From positions 26,430,246 to 26,494,245 of the forward strand of contig JACDQD010000006.1 in NCBI GenBank assembly GCA_019843655.1: DNA of 64,000 nt, in the 5' to 3' direction. The notes under the pieces are model-generated. The model searched no databases. It was not told the DNA's origin and saw nothing but the letters and a program-made list of their open reading frames with translations. Positions 39,101 to 48,100 of the stretch are shown piece by piece (position 1 is the stretch's first letter; each line of letters starts with the position of its first letter). The stretch is from Lethocerus indicus. Its lineage: Eukaryota; Arthropoda; Insecta; Hemiptera; Belostomatidae. The translations under genes and the position numbers were made by a program.

Positions 39101-42100
39101 CACTGTCAATAAATATAATTTTTTCCGCTCTATTTAAAAATAGAACACAAGTTCTAGCTCATCCCCAATAGCTTCTTTTCCACTTCACGTCTTAGTCGTC
39201 CAGCCAAACGGTTTTACTAGATTTCAGTTTCCAATTTCCGGTTGGCGCTAAATTGTTGGACAGCGGTCGAGGCAAATTGCACAGTCGTCGACGCTGCATT
39301 GAAATTAAGCAAATGTAAAAGTTGATGAAACTTTTAATTGGATTGTGGCCGCAGTAAGGGAGATGATGGCCGGGGGGCGGTAGCGGGGGCGGGCTTTAAT
39401 TAAGCCGCCGTTTTAAATCAAACCGCCCGGCGCCGATTGTCCTTATCATCGTATATATAAAATAGTACAATCCGAAGGGACCGGAATCGGATACGGTACC
39501 GGACCGGGTACCACTCGGAAATGTCGGAAAAGTTCGGTCCGCAATAAAACAATTAAGAAAGTCGGCCCTCAAATTATGCCATATTCAAACATATTGCCAC
39601 TCCAGTCGTAAAATTATGTAATATGGGTGTATCCACTTCTTGATGGCGTTACGTTTGAACTGTTAAGGCCATTACTAAAACGGACATTCAAATCATTTAC
39701 TTCAGTCAAGAATATATACGAAATATACACGAAGGACATATTCATCTATTTTACCTAAACAGTTTTCTGTCAACTGGTTGTCAGATTACCACTGTTATTT
39801 TCTCGACATCTCGATTATGGGTTTCAGTATTTTTTTTCGTTTCGCGTTCATTTTTCTCTCAATATAATAACTCATGTTTGACTTACAAGCTGCAATACAC
39901 AACAGGTTTAAGCATTTTTTGTCAAGTGGCCGTTATGTCGAAACCGGTTTGCGAATGGTGTCATACAAAATCCACTAAACCAGAATAACACTTTAAGAAA
40001 AAATTAATTATTTATTTAAGCATATTAATGAGTTTATTAGTTAAGAAAAATATTTGGAGTGATTATGCACCGGGGTTATCACATTTTCGGTTTCACTGCT
40101 TATTGAATTTCACGCTCGACGCCCAATTTTAGCTCGTGAAATTTCCATCTTCGTCAACTCGTAGAGAAAGATGTCCGGGATTGTCCGCCCCGACTAAGAC
40201 CGAATTTCTCTCGGGCAACGGCCATGCATATTCAACGGGCCTTAAGCCGAAGACAAACCCGAGTTCGGAGAGTCTGATACTTGAGCGGGACCCGCCGGTA
40301 CTTTATCCCGATGATTCCGCACCCGAAATCTACAAGCGAGGAGGAGAATATTCATGGGATACATTACAACGATTATATTTAAGCGAAATAATTTGCAGTT
40401 CGACCACCGCCGTCCTTCCGCATGAATAAAGAGTAAGACACTGAAATTTATTCTGCATTTACCGTTGATGAAAAACGGCTTTTACCGGAATAAGAACCGG
40501 TGACCTTATTACAATCGCATGTACAAACTCAACAAAAATCGGTATAACAAAATATATATCTGGCAGTTCTCGACATTATCAGGTTATTTTATCGTATTCG
40601 CATTATCCAAGCGGAGTCCCTCCTGCTATAGACTGTCATATATCCACTCCTCTATATTCCTAAAATGTATTTGCAATTGTAATCCCGGTTTGAATACTTC
40701 AGTTAATAATTTTCATGTTATTAGGGAAAACACGTGGAATCCCCATACCCGACTCAAAAGAATCGACATAAACAGAAAATTTGGACACTTCAGGCCATTA
40801 CTAAAATGGACATCAAAATTGACCTTAAGTAACAAACTGACAATTTACAAAGCGATACTTAAACCGACACGGACATACGGTATAGACCGAGACATCCAAC
40901 ATTCCTCGCATCCAGAGATTTCAGTCAAAAGTCCTTCGCACCATCCTTAATGCTCCCCCCGCTATGTTTCTAAACAGACAATCCACCATGACCTCAACAT
41001 ACCGACAGTCGACGAAGTCGCAAAATCCCGGTTCCTGAAGTTCCACTCCCGCCTTTCTCCTCATCCTAATCCACTCGTTCAGTCCCTTTTCTCTTCTCTT
41101 ACCCATCCATTATCCCCCCCGCGTCGGCTTAAACGCCGCTGGCCTAGAGATCTTCTTAGCCCTTAGACCACAATTGTTCTTGTGTCAAAAGTGCCATCCT
41201 CGGGTGGTTCCTTTTATCACGAAATACATGTGAAAAAAAAAGTCAGCACTTGTACTTAATAACATAAATTATATTTTGTCGATTGTAAAAAATAAAAAAA
41301 GTAAAAAAAAATTAGGTAAAATTGCCTATTAACTTATACTAGGTACTAATCCTTCTAGTTTGGTAAAGTGCGTAATTTGCTATTTATATTTCTGCTACCA
41401 TAAGCGAATAGAGAAAATCGAGGGGGTCGGCCTGATATCCCGGCTGTTCTTTTGATCCGTGCTTCGGCTCCGGTGGGTGTGGGCCCCTATACATTTGTAA
41501 ATGCGTACTTTGACGTTTTGAAGCGTCTGCCAAAGGGGCGAGGATTAACGGAGGGGTCGGTTTCGGGTTGTTAGGGTACCCGGTACAGGGAGGGAGGGGG
41601 GGTGGCCGCAACATCCTGCAAACTCGATTACGAGTATTCATGAGAAAAGCACTCTTCCCTGGGTAATCTCATAATGCCCAGTAGAAAATACCGCCTCCCT
41701 TTCCAAATTATTTTTTTTTCTTAATGTAATATATTCCATCCGGCAAAGAGCTTATGTAAATAACCTTTCGGGTAATAAGGTTATATTTCGGAAAGAAAAA
41801 CCAGGCGTTGTATAGGCGGTACCGGGGTGGGAGGGGGTCAAAGGATAAATTAATTTGCGAAATACGTGAGACAACAATTGAGTAGATTAAAAATAATTGT
41901 AATAAGGTCGTTAATAAAATAATAAACAACATTTCTGACCGACTACACTCCAGTTATTTCATCCTCTTGTGTGTTAACAAATTAGGTTTTAATAGTAACT
42001 CCGTCAAAGGCACCACTTATTTACTTATTATCCCGAACCAACTCCCATTACACACCGGCATTTTCCAGTTTATTTTGGGGAGCAGCGGTCTTCTATTTAC

Positions 42101-45100
42101 CCGCTTCTGGGAAACGGTCGTTCGGGAATAAACTACCAAAAATAACTCTATTGAGTAATCGGATACCTAGGTCTGGCCTTTTGAGGGATTCAAATTTTTG
42201 AGGGAGTTGAATTTAGCCCGAAACACGATTCCGATGCGATCAAACCGGTCCGAGAATGAGGATAAAATTTTACATTAAACTGATAGTTTTAATCGACTAA
42301 GGGAGGTCATTTCACATATATATAGCTGATAACAGTTAAGTTGTTATAGCTATTTCAATTGTTGTACGGCCGTGAAATTTAATACTGCCGACTAGAAACA
42401 TGTTTATGATAATGCTACCTGAAAGCTTACCGAGTGCCCGCCCTGCATCCATAAACTAGTATTTTGTCAGGATCCGGGCCAGGGAATCAAAAGCTCCTGA
42501 ATCATGTTAATGGAACGGGGAAGGCACCGAAAAAGTTCCGGGAAGGCGGTGTCGTAAACTGCCGGGATATCCGAGGCTGGGGGGAGAAAATTTATTTTTC
42601 GAAAAGGGCATCAAGAACGCCTCCATTTTCTTGGCATCAAACTTTGCCAGTTGGAACTCTTTCATCCCGTACAAGATATTGTCGTGCCACAAGAGCCAAA
42701 TGGCGCCCTCAGTATTAAGAGTATTTTCAAAGTCTTCACATCAATTGACAACTGGGTGCTCGTATACCAAGAGTGTTAAACATGATGGTTAACTTATGAT
42801 GAGGTTTAGTGCAGAACTAAGGTTCTCAAAACCTGTGTCGAGTTGACTGAATTTACAAGGAACATTTTTATTGTAGCATTGAATGCGATTAGGTCGTTTT
42901 TCCCATCATTACAATGTGCGTTTCAAACTGACAAAGTGTGCGGATAGGTTATAACAAATAAATACTACTTTGCGGCAGGTTAGAACCAAAAGCAATAAAT
43001 TGTGACTGTCCATTTCCCCATTCATTCCAGTTTCGTTCTCCAATTCACGGAACAGACTTTACGACCAAAAATATAACAAACGATTCAACTTGATTAGAAT
43101 AAAGCATTGCAAGTTAGCAATTAGACGTGAGGGCGGGTCTTACGCCGTGGGTTATTTATGCGTTACGGGTTTAGCATTAAAGGCGTCGGTAAAAATGAAG
43201 ATTTACCGCTGGTTAGCATTATAAACGCCGTGCTTCGAAACTAAATCTGTATTTATGGAATAGACTTAATTGAGAATTTACAATTTTCTCCCCTCTCTCT
43301 CTATTACATCGCTGTGACATTATTTAAACAATTATTTGAGCGGATTAATTTCCTGAAAATTCGTACAATTTTCATTTCAAACGGGTCAATAGACTAAATC
43401 CGGTGTACCGATTTGAATTCAAATGTGGCAGCTTTTCGGGCAATGTGATAAAATTATTAGTACAATGAGTGGGGCCGTTAACGATAAGAGATAGGACCCG
43501 GTTGGAATACCAAACAGACCTCGGTTCTGCAGTTCAATGCCGGAGCCGGCCGAAGCGACACACCTGTTGAATCCCACCACCGCTGCTAATATAATCAATG
43601 AGCAAACTTCTGCGAAATCTGAAGAATACATATCTGGCTCAGTGTCTTCACTATCCCAATAAATATTATATCCTATTAACACTCGGTTTGCTTTCGGAAA
43701 ACTATCAGGCACTATTCGCCACTGTGAGTTGACTTGTATGCAAAATTGGAGATAATACAAGGTGTTACATAAGTTAGCCGCAGGACTGCCAAAGGAAAAT
43801 ATCTTTTCAAGGTAGAACACAGGATAATGGAATAAATGAGTCATGGACGACACTCCTTACAAAGTTACAAATTCATTTCTCCAACTTTAGGTTTTATTGA
43901 ACGTTACATTTAAATTTTATCCATACATATCCTATATACCCAATTGTTGTCAATAGTAATTTAATTAGTAACATTAGATTGCGAACATAGCTAATGACGC
44001 GGTGTAACGAAGTAGCTGATATAACGTATTTATTACTTCATTAAATGAAGACCCTCTAGTATTAAAAGTTATGTTCACACTTTTACAGATGGAGGAGATT
44101 AATTTTATTTTAGCCTCGACATTCGAAAATTATTATTTTCCCCCCAACGATCTAAGACCGAATTTGGAACCAAGTATACTGGGAAGCGGTTGAAATAGGA
44201 ACGCGTAAAACTCGTTTAAACACGGTCGTCATTTCATGACGATTTTCATCGCGCGTTAATATTTTTATTGCGGCTCGTTAACCGCGGCCGGTCGTGAATG
44301 TCGGACAGGGGCCATTGTCCAGTTTTACAGCCCTATTTCATTTTTATATTCAGCCGCAGGCGTGAAGCGCCGATAAAACTGGTACCGAAAACCAAACGGG
44401 GAAAACTCAACACAGCCAAGTTTTAGGTTTTCCCGGCCGAAAAAAGCCCAGAAAAACCCATTCCTATTGATCCAAAATTTATTGAAAAAAGTTTACATTT
44501 AGTAATCTAGTTAATAGGTACAAGTGGACCCTACAAACTTTAGTTAAGTACATTTCACAGCTAAGCACATTTTTATAACATATTTTTATCTTAAGTTATT
44601 GTTTTAATTTTCGGTTTCTCCTTAAATAAAAATTATTAGATATACGTTAACTAGCGCCCCCTGAGGGTGGTGCGGAAATGTACTTAACTAAAGTTCGTTG
44701 GATGCTCTTCCACCAACAAACTAGCGCCCCTTGAGGGTGGTGCGGAAATGTACTTAACTAAAGTTCGTTGGATGCTCTTCCACCAACAAACTAGCGCCCC
44801 TTGAGGGTGGTGCGGAAATGTACTTAACTAAAGTTCGTTGGATGCTCTTCCACCAACAAACTAGCGCCCCTTGAGGGTGGTGCGGAAATGTACTTAACTA
44901 AAGTTCGTTGGATGCTCTTCCACCAACAAACTAGCGCCCCTTGAGGGTGGTGCGGAAATGTACTTAACTAAAGTTCGTTGGATGCTCTTCCACCAACAAA
45001 CTAGCGCCCCTTGAGGGTGGTGCGGAAATGTACTTAACTAAAGTTCGTTGGATGCTCTTCCACCAATAAACTAGCGCCCCTTGAGGGTGGTGCGGAAATG

Positions 45101-48100
45101 TACTTAACTAAAGTTCGTTGGATGCTCTTTCACCGATAAATTAGCGCCCCCCTGAGTGTGGTGCGGAAATGTACTTAACTAAAGTTCGTTGGATGCTCTT
45201 TCACCGATAAATTAGCGCCCCCCTGAGTGTGGTGCGGAAATGTACTTAACTAAAGTTCGTTGGATGCTCTTCCACCAATAAACTAGCGCCCCTTGAGGGT
45301 GGTGCGGAAATGTACTTAACTAAAGTTCGTTGGATGCTCTTTCACCGATAAATTAGCGCCCCCCTGAGTGTGGTGCGGAAATGTACCCAACTAAAGTTCG
45401 TTAGATGCTCTTTCACCTATTAACTAAATTACTAAAAGACTTAAGCCAATTAACAACATCCCTCTCAATGCATATAAGACAAACCAAATCCCCCAGAAAC
45501 ACAATAACAAGACGCGCATATATACACATGACAAACAGACAACCAGCACAGTACAAGTGACAGTGACAGTGCAGTGAGGATGCCCAAAACATCCATAGTG
45601 CCAAAAGTGACTAACACCGCTACTGAAGATGGCGAGCTGCCGAAACCGGTCTAGCAAAAGACCAAACCAGCGAGAGGAGACAGAAACACACGAAATCTAC
45701 GACAAAAGGAACCATTTCCAGGTAAGAGCATAGTACAATTCGAGAAAAATTCGCACTGACTGATGATATTCCAATATCTTCCGGACGGCCTGTCAAAAGT
45801 TTTCGATTCACCAATAAATAACTACTTTACCATTAAGATCCGCTAAACCGGTCTGGAGTTCACGGCCGTATTTAATTGGAAGCAAAACTGGACTGAAGAA
45901 GCGAATTGAAAGAGAAGGATTGACGTCTTCTATTTAAATTCGATTATTGTTTTTGACAGTTGGCTAATTAGCCCCTGGCGAAAGTTTTCCCCAAGTAAAA
46001 ATTAAAAACTTTCCCTTGCGGCGCACAAAAGTTGATATCGGGCTGTCGGAAAATTCTAATTCACAGTTGAAGCACTGTTGAGTAAGTTTTTTCTTTTCCA
46101 ATTAGAAGTGAGCGATCAGCTTGAAGAATCGATACCAGCGTGATAAATACTCGAAAGGATGCCTGCCAAATCAGTTCGTTTCCTGCTCAACCCGGTTCCG
46201 ATTGGACTGGAAGAAATATTTTATTCAAATTATAGTTCTTGAGGAATAGTTGTATGAAATACAGAAATGAGGTTGATATATTGAGTTGTTCTCTTACGCA
46301 ATTTAACGCACGGGTGTGCAATGATTTTTATCGAAGCCCTTTTTTACCATTTGCCTACCATTTATCCAACACAGAAAACTTCGAACTATACCAACCCTAA
46401 AGTAATAATTCGTTATGTCATGAATATTATATTAATTGTTCTAACATAGATTTATTTCTATAAATGGACAGTTCTGTTTCCCTAACCAAGAGGATTTCAC
46501 CATGTAATTCTGAGACCTGTCAAAGCCTTCCTTTATTGTAAATGGGGGATTGTAACCAGATGATGGCTACGAACCAACTGTTTTATATATCAAATTTCGA
46601 AAGGGCCTCTAAGCCCCGCTCTGTTGGCTATTTTAGGAGCCATTCACTGGGCCGAAGCCCTAAGCCGGAATCCGGAATTATCACCCCTACATATTCCCTC
46701 ATATTCCTCCTATTTTCTAAGTAACCCGATTTTGCAACCCCTCCCAACCAGCCGGGGATTTCATCCGCTACATTTCCCCCTCTGGCCTTTCATCGCTTTC
46801 CATCGACGTCTTATTACCTTCCATTTCCCGCATTTTCTTTCTCTCTTCTATCACTTTCCCGCAGACGGCTTTTAGTCCATGTCGAAATCGGTACCATTTT
46901 TACCGACCGGTATGAACCGGGTACCGCCGAACTATTGCTGCATCGTCACGGTACTATTTATTCTAATAGCTACTCCACAAAATTTACCTAATGAAATCCT
47001 CTTGTAGTGGATTCCAGTGGAACTGAGGACAGTTTCTGAGAAAGTTTGTTCAGCATTGCGGGCCACAAGTGTTAGAAAAAATGGCGAAGGAAATCGTCCC
47101 CAATCCGTTTCACGCCCTTAATAGTTGTATTTTTTCTTTAGTTACACAAGGATTATCGTAAACAGTAAATATTGGTCAATACAACCAAATTGAACGTAGT
47201 GCGGAGACGAAAGCTGGCTTAACACCAAATCGCTTCACTGTCCTCTCCCCCATCCATTCGGCTGTCGGTTACCAAACCGAAAACAACCCCTGTGAACGGG
47301 TTCCGGGAATTAGCGGCCGCCCCCACCGCCCCCTCCGCCACTAAACAGGTCGAGGCGATAATGTGGCTCTCGAAAGGGCTGTTTACCCCCCCCCCCTTAA
47401 AGCTAAATCGCTTTAATTAACAACAACCCGAACCCCCAGGTACAGATGAATGGCCGCCTCCGACCAACATGCCCCCTTTACCCCCGGAGCACACTTTTGT
47501 TCGAGTATCGAGTTCCAATAGGTATACAGCTCCTGGTGCTTCTCGGGACTTCAGTTATGTTAAATTACGACGGTTAAATTAACGACAAGTTATTTAAAAT
47601 TCAGGGGGCCACATCTAATTCAGTAACCGGTAGTAATGCTTTAACCTGGCGCTCTCGTTATTCTGTGTAAAATTTAGGCTTTTAAGCTATTATTGTTATT
47701 ATAAAAATTGTAAAAAGAATGCAAAGAAAATCTTACTGCAGAATAAAAACTGATTTAACGCAGAATGGACAAACTTAGAAAGTCAAGAGTCTTCGTATTT
47801 AAGCACTGTTGAAAATTGAGCGCTCATGCCCTATTTTATACTCAACAATATATCGATCCGTTTATTTTTCATTTTTTTCGACTAATACGACAAATCGTAT
47901 ATTTTTATCGAATGGGCCAACAGAAACCTTTTTTTATATTTGATATTCGATCGGGCGAGATACGTACCGGTGAATAATGTCCGAGCGGTAAATAAAAACT
48001 TGATTAATGTGCAGTTTATCAGGTGCGGGGCCATTAGTTTGCCGGCCCCGAGCTATATTATCTGGATCGGTCCCAATATAAGCGGTACGGCTCCTAAACC

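Larger units (their letters stand above)
44461..45701. mobile_element. HHR-F family repeat, copy 7 (reverse orientation, 11 satellite units)
   Basis: The right half is the reverse complement of the left half of copies 1 and 6 and ends in gaaacacacgaaatctacg, with an intact hammerhead-like core at 45619-45655. The left end (gatccaaaatttattgaaaa) is in the forward orientation relative to copy 1, so this copy appears to be internally rearranged or folded back. No coding capacity is visible. Confidence 0.75.
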
